Assembly: GCF_900143075.1 (NCBI RefSeq) | Contig: NZ_FRCY01000005.1 | Span: 419,426-483,425, forward strand | DNA length: 64,000 bases | Source: Cyclobacterium lianum | GTDB lineage: Bacteria; Bacteroidota; Bacteroidia; Cytophagales; Cyclobacteriaceae | Direction of reading: 5' to 3' | Shown here: in pieces, positions 1 through 8,330 of the stretch | How positions within the stretch are numbered: the stretch's first letter is position 1 | Layout of the letters: every line of letters starts with the position of its first letter | The notes under the pieces: generated by a model | Told to the model about the DNA's origin: nothing | What the model saw: only the letters and a program-made list of their open reading frames with translations | The model's database searches: none | Program-made: the position numbers and the translations under genes

Positions 1-150
1 GTCCGTCCGGATACTACCCACCAGGATGCCGTCTGCCCGAATATCACTCTTAGAGATAATGTCTCCCGTAAGTTCAAATCCAAGTGACAATACCGTCACC
101 TTTCCTACATTTGGCTCGTCGTTTTGTTGCTTATTGGATCCAAATTTCAT
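1..150 (-). CDS. Bactofilin, N-terminal part only (cut by window edge)
   Basis: The first 50 codons on the minus strand read MKFGSNKQQNDEPN followed by a beta-rich stretch with GFELTGDI and ADGILVGSIRTD. This looks like the start of the right-handed beta-helix of bactofilins (DUF583), which polymerise without nucleotide into cytoskeletal filaments. The short polar N-terminal tail also fits. The gene starts at 150, four bases after the stop of the actin-like gene, so the two are probably co-transcribed. The rest lies outside the window, so length and C-terminus cannot be judged. Confidence 0.8.
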   Translation of the reverse strand, partial: MKFGSNKQQNDEPNVGKVTVLSLGFELTGDIISKSDIRADGILVGSIRTD

Positions 151-154
151 ACGC

Positions 155-1183
155 TTATTCTTCTTTTTCCTGCTTGAAAGTTGTGAGGATGGTGGAACTG
201 TTGCCCAGGTCTAAACCTACCGCCTTGTCTTTTGCTCCACCTCCGATGGCCAGACTATTGTAACAATAGCCGATAGATGCCATTTGTTCTGGTGCTTCCG
301 GCACATGAACGTTCAGCAATCCATCAAATTCTTCCTTAAATAAATTGACCAATTCCGCATAATTCGCTCCTCCTCCGGCGAGATACAAATCAGCTGATTT
401 GGCAAAATCGCGGTCAGAAAAGGCTTTTCTTATGGAAGGAGAAATCACATCATTGTAATACTGGGTGATCACCTGCTTGCGCAGTTCCCTTAAGTCCAAA
501 CGCTTTCGGTTCAGAATAATTGTTCCTTCACTAAAATATTGATCAATTTGGTGCTCTGTCTTCAGGTCCAGATAATTGTCCTTCTGGAGCTCCCTGGTGA
601 TCAGGTTGATGGCATACCGCAATCCGAAGGTAGAGACGCTGGACCTTTGCACAAGTCCTCCTTCTGTGCTCAGAATGGCTTCCATGGTACCATAGCCCAG
701 GCTTATCATGAAGAAATTCTTCGGAGCATCAGTATACATTTGCCTTACGGCCATGCTGCAGCCGACCACTTCAGGTATCACGGCAACCCTGTCAACTTCA
801 ACAGCCATTTTTTTCCTTCCACCCCCACCAAAAGTCTGGGTGTCATATTCTATGATGTGCTCATTTTCTAACAGTCGGTAGGCATTTTCCTTAAATACCT
901 GAAAGGTAGAAAAAGGAAAACCGGTGGTCACTGTGATCGGACTTCCCAATTTCTGCGAAGCCAAAAGAAGGCCGGCTTTTAAAAAAATCCGGTAGTCGAT
1001 CTCTTCTGGTGAACTATTGATATTTCTATGCGGGGAAGTTCCTTCAGACAGCGCCAGATCCCCCACCAAATACCCAATATTATCATGATAAATTTTAAGT
1101 CCTGAAACCAAATCTTTCGCTACATTCCTGAGTTCAAGATTACTACTTTCCAATACACTGGGGTACTTTATTACTTCTATCAT
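155..1183 (-). CDS. ParM-like actin-family ATPase with permuted motif order
   Basis: This 342-residue protein has the motifs of the ParM/StbA-type actin fold in an unusual order. A segment resembling the region after the first strand of ParM-like proteins (KYPSVLE, then YLVGDLAL) is at the N-terminus. A phosphate-2-like motif (ISLGYGTME, residues 160-168) lies in the middle, and an adenosine-type glycine motif (LAGGGA, about 268-273) follows. The phosphate-1 motif (VGLDLGNSST, about 322-331), normally within the first 20 residues, is at the very C-terminus. An in-frame TAA about 27 bases upstream of the ATG rules out an N-terminal extension that would supply a second copy. A filament-forming nucleotide-dependent role is inferred from the family. 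It forms an operon with the bactofilin gene. Confidence 0.8.
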   Translation of the reverse strand: MIEVIKYPSVLESSNLELRNVAKDLVSGLKIYHDNIGYLVGDLALSEGTSPHRNINSSPEEIDYRIFLKAGLLLASQKLGSPITVTTGFPFSTFQVFKENAYRLLENEHIIEYDTQTFGGGGRKKMAVEVDRVAVIPEVVGCSMAVRQMYTDAPKNFFMISLGYGTMEAILSTEGGLVQRSSVSTFGLRYAINLITRELQKDNYLDLKTEHQIDQYFSEGTIILNRKRLDLRELRKQVITQYYNDVISPSIRKAFSDRDFAKSADLYLAGGGANYAELVNLFKEEFDGLLNVHVPEAPEQMASIGYCYNSLAIGGGAKDKAVGLDLGNSSTILTTFKQEKEE

Positions 1184-1555
1184 GGAATTTTTATTTGCTT
1201 TTATCTTTTATAAAACAATTTACCAAGTCCTTTTCAAATACGAAATTAAAAATTGTACAGACCTACGGAAATTAATCAACCTCACAACAGGCGCAGGGGT
1301 GTTCCTACAAACTTAATTATTTTTACCAATATATTAAGGCAGCAAGTGATTAACCTTCTGTTTGGAGACAAATTAAAGCAACCTTTGCGAAATAACAAGC
1401 TACTCCGGCAAGTTTATGCCCATAATTTTGTATTTGATGTAAAATCGGTCAATTTTGTATCCTATTACCAGAAATTGGCGTTACCATTTTGGTTTCCTCG
1501 TTGATCCTATGCTGATCGATTTCCATTGTCGCCTCAAAAACTAAAAGGATTCCCC
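1184..1555. other. Intergenic region between divergent genes
   Basis: About 370 AT-rich bases separate the actin-like gene from the beta-barrel gene. A box matching TAnnTTTG (taattttg, 1423-1430, plus strand) is present but has no clear -33 partner, so no promoter is called. A TTG-initiated reading frame (1253-1504) has no recognisable protein character. No RNA gene or repeat is seen. Confidence 0.5.
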
Positions 1556-2158
1556 ATGACAAAGGTGCTCAAAATCAATATTATCTTGTTTGTATTGCTA
1601 ATGCCCCTGGGCAAAGGGCTGGCTCAGGAATTTTCGATAGGCCCTAAAATTGGCGTATCTCAGGGTAATATTGCCGTCAACGGAACCAACTTCAGCAAAG
1701 GCAACGAAAAATTGGGCTACCATGCAGGTTTATTTGCGAGGTTGGGTGGCAACCGTATATATATTCAACCGGAGGTTCTCTATACCAGCACCGGAGGTGA
1801 ATTTCAAAATGTTCAGGGAAACAACTCGGTAACCTATTCGGCCAGCTTCGACAGGCTAGATGTCCCGCTGATGGGCGGTTTTAAGATTGCCCGGTTTTTC
1901 AGGGTGCAGGCAGGCCCTGTCGCTACCTTTATCATCGACAGCGCGATCGACGCGGGTAGTGCCCCCGGCAGTACGGACCCGGACTACAATACGGCCACGC
2001 TGGCCTACCAGGCGGGAATAGGCGTAGATATAGCCAACATGATATTGGATTTCAAATACGAAGGCGCCCTGGGCAAACATGCAGAAGCGATTGCGGGATT
2101 TCCTACAGACCAGCGGCAAAACCAACTGATGGTTTCATTGGGCATTCGCTTATTTTGA
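1556..2158 (+). CDS. Outer-membrane beta-barrel protein (PorT-like)
   Basis: A 200-residue protein. The ATG at 1556 is preferred over an in-frame TTG 30 bases upstream because it places a normal signal peptide at the N-terminus (MTKVLKINIILFVLL then LAQ/E). The mature part alternates hydrophobic and polar residues in short strands (SIGPKIGV, IYIQPEVLY, FRVQAGPV, LMVSLGIRLF) and ends in an aromatic residue, as small eight-stranded outer-membrane barrels of Bacteroidota do. Residues 60-130 resemble the PorT/OmpA-like 'outer membrane beta-barrel' family. No specific function can be assigned. It is monocistronic and convergent with the AraC gene. Confidence 0.75.
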   Translation: MTKVLKINIILFVLLMPLGKGLAQEFSIGPKIGVSQGNIAVNGTNFSKGNEKLGYHAGLFARLGGNRIYIQPEVLYTSTGGEFQNVQGNNSVTYSASFDRLDVPLMGGFKIARFFRVQAGPVATFIIDSAIDAGSAPGSTDPDYNTATLAYQAGIGVDIANMILDFKYEGALGKHAEAIAGFPTDQRQNQLMVSLGIRLF

Positions 2159-2175
2159 ACAGCATAGCAAGCAAG

Positions 2176-2757
2176 CTAGCAGAGCTTTGCTTTGCCCACC
2201 TGATCCAATGACCGCCTCGGCTTTTGGTTCAGGCTTTTGAAATGACTTGGTGTAATTCCGGCAACTTTTTTGAATTGGCTGGAAAAATGCTGTACGCTAC
2301 TATACCCCAGAGACCAGGCGATTTCGCTGATATTCATAGATCCGTAACTCATCCACTCTTTCGCCTTCTCAATCTTGAGGCCGATAAAATATTGTTCTAT
2401 TGACAGGCCCTGCTCCCTACTGAAAAGATTACTTAACCTGCTGTAAGGAAGCCCGGTTTTTTGGCTCAGCAGAGAGGAAAGCGATACCTCTCCATACACC
2501 TTGTCTCCCTCCAGCAGCGTTATCAGCTCAAGCTTCACTTTCTCTACCCACATCGCTTCACGGGATTTGGATAACGAAAACCCCATATCGACAAGCTTCG
2601 CCTCAAAATCTCTCAAAAATGATTGCTCCGGCTCAGTCTCAAAGCAAACTTCACCAAGTTCTACCTTTTCAAACTGAACGTCCATCGAATCGAGCAGGTT
2701 TGTGACAGCCATGATACACCTTGGGCATACCATATTCCTAATACCGACCTTATGCAT
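2176..2757 (-). CDS. AraC-family regulator with N-terminal HMA-like domain
   Basis: This 193-residue protein begins with a ferredoxin-like heavy-metal-associated segment carrying CPRC (residues 11-14; MVCPRCIMAV). It ends with an AraC-type double helix-turn-helix (about residues 90-180) including the signature around SLGYSSVQHFSSQFKKVAGITPSHF. It has no typical AraC cupin sensor. The CxxC could bind a soft metal or act as a thiol switch; that is inference from the motif. Similar HMA-AraC fusions occur in Bacteroidota. It is convergent with the beta-barrel gene, and no metal transporter is adjacent. Confidence 0.85.
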   Translation of the reverse strand: MHKVGIRNMVCPRCIMAVTNLLDSMDVQFEKVELGEVCFETEPEQSFLRDFEAKLVDMGFSLSKSREAMWVEKVKLELITLLEGDKVYGEVSLSSLLSQKTGLPYSRLSNLFSREQGLSIEQYFIGLKIEKAKEWMSYGSMNISEIAWSLGYSSVQHFSSQFKKVAGITPSHFKSLNQKPRRSLDQVGKAKLC

Positions 2758-2909
2758 GAACTGTTAACAAGCGAGGAAAGGAATAAATTTCAAAATGTCA
2801 AAAAATCAAAAGTATTTGGAGCTTGGGTCAACTGATGTGGACCATTTGGTCAGGTGCTTCGAAGTAATACAATATCAAAAAAAGGCAGCGCCGTAAACCT
2901 TCCTGATTG

Positions 2910-2943
2910 AAAAAAAAAAAAATAGGCTCCCGGTTGGAAGCCT
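2910..2943 (-). terminator. Rho-independent terminator of the secreted-protein gene
   Basis: On the minus strand an eight-base-pair stem with one mismatch (arms aggcttcc and gggagcct) is followed by a run of more than ten T. It lies 30 bases after the stop of the gene ending at 2972. Confidence 0.8.
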
Positions 2944-2971
2944 ACTTGAATTATTAGTGGCTGAATTTACT

Positions 2972-3550
2972 TTACAATGCTGAAATATAATTTCCAAATC
3001 CATTTTTATCGGAAACTTTGAAAGAGATATTTTCCAGCGTACCGATTTTTTCGAATTTAAACTTTTTCCCAAAGGTATCTCCTACTATAGGCTCTTCAAA
3101 AACCAATTTTCCGTTGTCGAAGATCTCCAGCTTCTTTTCTGAACCGTCCAGGTTCTTCAAAATGAAGGCCAGTGTTTTGTTGTCCAATACCTGCACCTTT
3201 GCAAAGTAGGACTTCTCCACACTTTTAGGTCCCAGATAAACATCAAAATCTTCCAGTTTACCTGACTCAGCAGTGAATACCTCTATCTGATAGTTGCCAA
3301 GATCCAGCTTATTGAGGTCATAATTTTTAAAAAAAACCTTTTCTGCTTCAATGACATCCCTGAAAATCACCCTGTTGTCTTCATTTTTGAATGCCACCGT
3401 AATCCTCCCCTCGGGTATACCCATGTACTTCAATTGAAACTTGTTCTGACCTACCTTTTCCAGAGTTACGATAGGATTTTCTTCCGGAGCTGTAGCGAAA
3501 ACCGATGTGCTCAACGATAAAACGAGTAATGATGCAATAATTAATCTCAT
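2972..3550 (-). CDS. Secreted protein of unknown function
   Basis: A 192-residue protein with a clear Sec signal peptide (MRLIIASLLVLSLSTSVFA/TAPEE). The mature part is rich in beta strands, with patterns such as GNYQIEVF and GKLVFEEP reminiscent of short Ig-like or T9SS sorting-domain modules in Bacteroidota, but no family is recognised with confidence. It has its own promoter (3671-3702) and terminator (2910-2943), so it is a single-gene unit. A structural envelope role is possible but not shown. Confidence 0.7.
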   Translation of the reverse strand: MRLIIASLLVLSLSTSVFATAPEENPIVTLEKVGQNKFQLKYMGIPEGRITVAFKNEDNRVIFRDVIEAEKVFFKNYDLNKLDLGNYQIEVFTAESGKLEDFDVYLGPKSVEKSYFAKVQVLDNKTLAFILKNLDGSEKKLEIFDNGKLVFEEPIVGDTFGKKFKFEKIGTLENISFKVSDKNGFGNYISAL

Positions 3551-3924
3551 GGTAATAAATTTTAAAGGTTTAGAAAGTAGTAAAACCTCTTCCCGGGTGT
3601 TTCCCGAAAAATTTTCGTTTGAGGCTAATTATTTTGGGCGGGTAATTGATTCACTTACGTAAGTATGACACAAATGTAACTGAGAGGATTTTACATTGCA
3701 AATATATCAATGAAAATATGTTTAAATTAACTATTAATTAACATTAATAGTTAAATATTATGTATTCCGAAATGAAGAAGTAGTGATTTAAGCGGACAAA
3801 AAACAGGAAACAGGGTGATTTTTTCACTCTAAATACAGAATTCAACAAAATAAAATTTTTTTTAACGGTAAAAAATACCCGAAAATAGAATAATATTAAA
3901 ATAAAAGAGAAAACCGGATCTTAT
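3551..3924. other. AT-rich intergenic region
   Basis: About 370 bases, strongly AT-rich from 3700. It contains the promoter of the secreted-protein gene at 3671-3702. Nothing else is recognised between there and the stop of the DUF4221-like gene at 3925. Confidence 0.6.
3671..3702 (-). promoter_or_regulatory. Bacteroidota-type promoter of the secreted-protein gene
   Basis: On the minus strand a TTTG (3699-3702) is separated by 20 bases from TACATTTG (3671-3678), matching the TTTG-N(18-20)-TAnnTTTG consensus of the Bacteroidota housekeeping sigma factor. It implies a 5' UTR of roughly 110 bases before the ATG at 3550. Confidence 0.55.
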
Positions 3925-4710
3925 TTAATCTAAACCACTGATTTTGAATTTATAAAAAACATTATACGCCCTTTCTGCCTCTGGTTCGAGATTATCATTC
4001 ACATAAATAAATCCATTTTCGTCTGCAAAATCCAATGCACCATGCACTGGTAGTCCATCCAATACCCCAATTTGTTCGCCCTTTTCCACCAAAAGATAAT
4101 AAGGCTTGATATATGCTTTTGAGGCCGCTTTAAATTCGGGAGAATTGTAATACTGGCCTGAACCTGATCGGAGCTGTGCCATGATATCTTCCGGATTAAA
4201 CAGATTCTGCTCCTGACCGATAAGCATGCCTCTTCCTGCTTTAATGTACCCCCTGAAAAATATGCGGTGCGTATAGATAGACATGGCAAAGATATCTGTA
4301 TGAATCGGGGGCAAAAGCTTTGTTTTTTTGCCTTCGCTATTGTACACATGGTACCCATTAAACAGACCTTGCGCCACCCATTGGTCCTTATCCAAAAAAC
4401 TATAACCCAGGGCCCCGTTTGAACCCAAACCATCAGGTCCCTCATGCAACAAGTCATACACCTGTAAAATCTCTCCCGTTTCGGAAACCAGGTAGGGCTT
4501 CCTGCTTTTGGTCCCCCTCATGAGGAAAACCTGTTCCTTCTCCAGGTAGTCATCCATGGCCAGAACTTCCAGTTCGTCCACCACTATACTATCTGCCAGC
4601 TCTAAATTTAATTTTTGCAAGGGCCCGGCATCGCCGGTTTGCCTGTCGCAGGATAAAGCGCCAAATCCAGCAAGCACCAGGAAGATTTGACATAAAGGCT
4701 TTTTCAACAT
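3925..4710 (-). CDS. Lipoprotein related to DUF4221 beta-propeller proteins
   Basis: The start at 4710 is chosen because it gives a lipoprotein signal (MLKKPLCQIFLVLAGFGALSC, lipobox ALSC). The frame is open further upstream but only inside the RND gene. The 261-residue product shows strand-rich propeller-like repeats (LADSIVVDELEVL near the N-terminus, NVFYKFKIS at the end). It resembles the N- and C-terminal ends of the DUF4221-type gene at 45.7-46.9 kb, but is about 125 residues shorter, so it may lack part of the propeller. It follows the RND gene by 25 bases and probably shares its transcript. Confidence 0.6.
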   Translation of the reverse strand: MLKKPLCQIFLVLAGFGALSCDRQTGDAGPLQKLNLELADSIVVDELEVLAMDDYLEKEQVFLMRGTKSRKPYLVSETGEILQVYDLLHEGPDGLGSNGALGYSFLDKDQWVAQGLFNGYHVYNSEGKKTKLLPPIHTDIFAMSIYTHRIFFRGYIKAGRGMLIGQEQNLFNPEDIMAQLRSGSGQYYNSPEFKAASKAYIKPYYLLVEKGEQIGVLDGLPVHGALDFADENGFIYVNDNLEPEAERAYNVFYKFKISGLD

Positions 4711-4735
4711 ATAAAAAGGTAAGCTATTGAATACA

Positions 4736-7700
4736 CTAATTAACCGGCCGATCCCTTTTCCATAGAAAGACAGGTAAGGCCAAAAATACGCCAACCATAC
4801 TAAACAATAGACCTCCGATGGTACCGATGGCCAGGGAAAACCAAAAAATCTCATTTTGCCCTTCCATTACAAAAGGTATCAATCCAAAACAAGTGGACAT
4901 TACGGTCAGCAATATCGGCGTAGCTTTACCTGCCACGGCCTTAAGCACATTTCTGTTATAAATTCCCCTGGTCCGGTTGTTCAGGTCATTGACAATAAAA
5001 ATCGCTGCATTTACCGCCAATCCTCCCAGCATCACAAAGGCAGCATAGCCTCCCTGGTCGAAATAAAAGTCAAATACCGAGAAGATCAGGAACAAGCCTA
5101 TGAAGGAGATTGGAATGATAAAAATAATAAAGAGCGGCTGCTTGAAATTCTCAAACAATATGGAACAAATAAAGAAAATGCCCAGTACCAGCACCAATAA
5201 CAAGCCGTATTGTCTCTTGGCCTGTTCATAGTTCCAACTATAGGTCTGCCGGCTGGCAGAATAGCCAATAGGCATACTTGCTTTCATCTCTTCCAACACT
5301 TCGTCCAGGTATTCTCCGCCAAATTTAGCTGAACCCATATAATCAAAGGAGACCAACCGGATGTATTGCCGGTCCTCCTTATGCAGGGCATTGGTAGTGG
5401 TTTCTTTTCGTAGAGAACCGAATCCTGACACTTTAAAGATCCTGTCTTCGCCGGAGATGAGGCTGCTGTTTTCCAAATCGAACCTGGAAAACCGCTCTGA
5501 GTGTTCTTCCCTAACCACCAGGCCATACTGCTCCGCTGCTACCTCCAGGTATAGCGAGGGTTGTTCATGACGCGACATGTCGTTAAGGGCATTTACCAAC
5601 TCATACTGATTGGCGCCGGCCATTGCGAGCAGCTGCTGATCGAGCCGCAAAACGTATTCCTCTGTTTTCTGCTCACCATAGCTCAGCCGTTCGTTTGTGT
5701 TCACTTCCTGAATACGCCGATGTGCCAACAGTTTCTCTGCCAGTATTTCCGCCTGTTTTTCCAACTCAGTAAAATTGTATCCTCGCAGTTCGGCCCTAAA
5801 GGAGGGAATGCCCTCTCCTCCCGGACCGGTGTAAAACCCCTGCCCTACTCCATATATATTCCAGCGTACACCACTCCAGTCTGTAGACTTCATCGCCAGC
5901 TTGCCCTTCAGGCTATAGGGAAGCGAGGAGGTTTCGTAGGCTTCCTTGAAGGTGATTTCAATCCGTGCATTCTGGCCGGAATTGACCGTCGTTACAAATT
6001 TGTCGATGCCTTCTACCCCTTTCAGGTATTCTTCAAATTCACGGATGATAAAATCCATCTGATCAAGGGTATTGCCAAATGGCAAACTGGCATTGACATA
6101 CAGACGGGTGCGTTCGGCCTCCCTGTAGGCCGATTTTTCAAATACCCCGCGGACAAACATCCTGAGTGTCCCCCCCAGTGCCTTATCCACATAGGGGCGG
6201 ATCTCCTCCTGATATACCGTGCTACCCACCGTTTTGTTGTACCATTCCTTGTCATCCCATTTTGCGGGGAGGTAAAAAACCGGCAAACCGAATAAAAGCA
6301 GCAAAACTGCTACAAAAGCTTTTCTGTAACGGGCAAAAAATGAAATACTGCGCCCATATCCATTGAAAGCCTTTACCCGCTTTCTCAGCCTGCCGACAGA
6401 AAGCCGCCTTCCCCTGCTCCGGCTATTCCCAAAAAGCAAGTCATAAACAGCCGGAGTAAACAACAATGCCACCAGCAGGGAGTTGGCCAGCATTACCGCC
6501 ACGACTATAGAAAATTCACCCAAATTTTTGCGGTCCTCCTCTGGCAACAAAAACACCATCAGCAAGGCCACGATGGTGGTGAGGGACGCTGCCAGTAGTG
6601 CCAGAAAGACCTTTCTGTTTTTGTGCTTGTGCAAATGGTCTATCATGATGATGGCATTGTCTACAATCAAGCCAAACGAGATCGTCAGGCCTGCCAGTGA
6701 ATACAAGTGTATATCAACTTCAAGCAGATACAGAATAATGGCGGTAAGGCTGACATTTACCAGTATCCCCAAAAACAAAGTAAGCAAATAGCGCCAATTT
6801 CTGTTGATCAGAAAAATAAACACGATCAGAATCAATATAGACAGCCCTGATCGCTGGTAAATCTTTTGGAGTTCCTTTTCCAGAAAGGATGTATTGTCAA
6901 ATTCCAACCTTACATCCATACCCTCCGGCAAAAGGGATTCGGCGGCATTTAAATTATCCTTGATTTGCTGGGCCAGTAATACCTTATTAACTCCCTCCCG
7001 GCTGAAAATGGTCAGGTTAACGGAATTGTTTCCATTGATCCGGTAGTACCGCTGCGGTGCCGCTTCTTCCATGGTTAGCCTGGCCACGTCTTTCAGGAAT
7101 ACCTCCTTTCCATTGATCCTGCCGATAAGCAGGTTTTCCAGAGTCTCCAGCGACTGCAGGGAACGGTCAATTTCAAGAAAAAGGGTCTCTCCCGATACAT
7201 TCATGGCCAGTCCCGGATAGTTTTTCCCGAAGGAATTCCTCAGTTTGTTTTCCAAAAACGACCTGGATAGCTGGAATGCCTGTAGTTTTTTGATGTCGTA
7301 AGTTACATACAGGTAAAGTTCATTAGCCCCCCTGACCTCCATTTCATCAATTTCTTCAATGCGGTTTAAAGAGGCCACCAAAACATCTTCGGTGATTTTC
7401 TTTATTTCAAATGAGGCGAATGGTCCGTTGATGCTATAGGTAAGAATAGGACTTTTTTCCTGTATATTCCTCTGCGAGGACTGGGTGATAATCGGATAGC
7501 TGACCTTACTGTCCATAGAGGGGTACACCTGCCGGACCAGCGCCGCCACTTCAAACTTCTTGTATTCCATATCGGTCTGTTTGTCAAACCGGAGCTGAAT
7601 GGAGCCCTGATCATAATTGGAAACTGAGGTGGTTTTCTTCAGCCCTGAGAGTTGGGACAATACTCCTTCCAATGGAGCGGTGGCAAGTTTTTCCACCAAT

Positions 7701-7846
7701 TCCGGAGAGGCACTTCTTACCGAAAAGCTGATATTCAAAACCGGTTCCTTTTCCCTTGGATTAAGATCAACCGAAAGCTCCGGAAGCAATGCGAAACCAA
7801 TAATAGAGACGACAAAAAAGGCGATGACCAGACGAAATGGTGTCAT
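4736..7846 (-). CDS. RND-family efflux transporter permease
   Basis: A 1036-residue inner-membrane protein with the AcrB/CusA-like layout: an N-terminal membrane helix (residues 5-25), a large periplasmic domain, helices about 335-470, a second periplasmic domain and helices about 855-1030. The NAIIMIDH segment in the fourth-helix region and ILLTVMSTCFGLIPF near the end fit the family. Proton-driven export of hydrophobic compounds or metals is the family role; the substrate is unknown. No periplasmic adaptor or TolC-type gene is adjacent, so it must pair with partners elsewhere or act differently. DUF4221-like genes lie directly up- and downstream. Confidence 0.9.
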   Translation of the reverse strand: MTPFRLVIAFFVVSIIGFALLPELSVDLNPREKEPVLNISFSVRSASPELVEKLATAPLEGVLSQLSGLKKTTSVSNYDQGSIQLRFDKQTDMEYKKFEVAALVRQVYPSMDSKVSYPIITQSSQRNIQEKSPILTYSINGPFASFEIKKITEDVLVASLNRIEEIDEMEVRGANELYLYVTYDIKKLQAFQLSRSFLENKLRNSFGKNYPGLAMNVSGETLFLEIDRSLQSLETLENLLIGRINGKEVFLKDVARLTMEEAAPQRYYRINGNNSVNLTIFSREGVNKVLLAQQIKDNLNAAESLLPEGMDVRLEFDNTSFLEKELQKIYQRSGLSILILIVFIFLINRNWRYLLTLFLGILVNVSLTAIILYLLEVDIHLYSLAGLTISFGLIVDNAIIMIDHLHKHKNRKVFLALLAASLTTIVALLMVFLLPEEDRKNLGEFSIVVAVMLANSLLVALLFTPAVYDLLFGNSRSRGRRLSVGRLRKRVKAFNGYGRSISFFARYRKAFVAVLLLLFGLPVFYLPAKWDDKEWYNKTVGSTVYQEEIRPYVDKALGGTLRMFVRGVFEKSAYREAERTRLYVNASLPFGNTLDQMDFIIREFEEYLKGVEGIDKFVTTVNSGQNARIEITFKEAYETSSLPYSLKGKLAMKSTDWSGVRWNIYGVGQGFYTGPGGEGIPSFRAELRGYNFTELEKQAEILAEKLLAHRRIQEVNTNERLSYGEQKTEEYVLRLDQQLLAMAGANQYELVNALNDMSRHEQPSLYLEVAAEQYGLVVREEHSERFSRFDLENSSLISGEDRIFKVSGFGSLRKETTTNALHKEDRQYIRLVSFDYMGSAKFGGEYLDEVLEEMKASMPIGYSASRQTYSWNYEQAKRQYGLLLVLVLGIFFICSILFENFKQPLFIIFIIPISFIGLFLIFSVFDFYFDQGGYAAFVMLGGLAVNAAIFIVNDLNNRTRGIYNRNVLKAVAGKATPILLTVMSTCFGLIPFVMEGQNEIFWFSLAIGTIGGLLFSMVGVFLALPVFLWKRDRPVN

Positions 7847-7896
7847 GTTTAAAGGGTTAAATATGTAGTATCGACCTCATGCAGAATTGGATATTT

Positions 7897-8170
7897 TATT
7901 GAATCTCATAGAAATAAAAGGCCACATGGTCCAATTCTTCTTCCACTTTTGGAAATCATGCATGAGATACGCTGAACCTTCCGCTTTGATGTCCAGTATA
8001 CTGAGCCTGCCAAGATAATTGACCACCAGGCTGTCGGTAAGCACAAAGCGGGGTTCGAAGTCGCTGGTTAATGGCTCTCCCTTTTGGCTTCCGGTACAGC
8101 CAATGTTACCGCTTACCACCACACCAAGAAACGCAAGGTGACGAATACTTTTGGCAAGAATATTCAACAT
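7897..8170 (-). pseudogene. Remnant of a DUF4221-like lipoprotein gene with internal deletion
   Basis: The open frame from 8170 gives a lipoprotein-like start (MLNILAKSIRH then SGNIGC) and a segment (LTDSLVVNYLGRLSILDI) matching the start of the mature DUF4221-like protein at 3925-4710. After about 75 residues it loses similarity. In the next frame the bases just before 7897 encode VEEELDHVAFYFYEIQ-stop, which resembles the C-terminus of that same relative (EAERAYNVFYKFKIS). The simplest reading is a gene that lost its central propeller, leaving N- and C-terminal ends joined out of frame. In its own frame the product is 97 residues, ending at 7877. Confidence 0.6.
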
Positions 8171-8261
8171 TCAGACACTTAGTTAATTGTAATTCCAGTA
8201 CCCATTAAAACTAAATAAATAATTTCTAAATCAAAAATATTTTGCAACTTTTAACCTGAAT

Positions 8262-8302
8262 TAAAAAAAGGGCAGCCATCCCTTCCGGATCGCTGCCCTT
8301 TA
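8262..8302 (-). terminator. Terminator after rny
   Basis: A perfect nine-base-pair stem (aagggcagc / gctgccctt) with a 15-base loop is followed on the minus strand by seven T. It sits 30 bases past the rny stop. Confidence 0.85.
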
Positions 8303-8330
8303 ATATTTTCGGGAATGTCCTTACTTCCCG

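Noticed and set aside
1253..1504. An 83-codon TTG frame between the actin-like and beta-barrel genes
   Set aside because: No start signal and no protein-like pattern.
5561..6295. A 244-codon open frame opposite the RND gene
   Set aside because: It is antisense to a well-supported pump gene and shows no domain or ribosome binding site.
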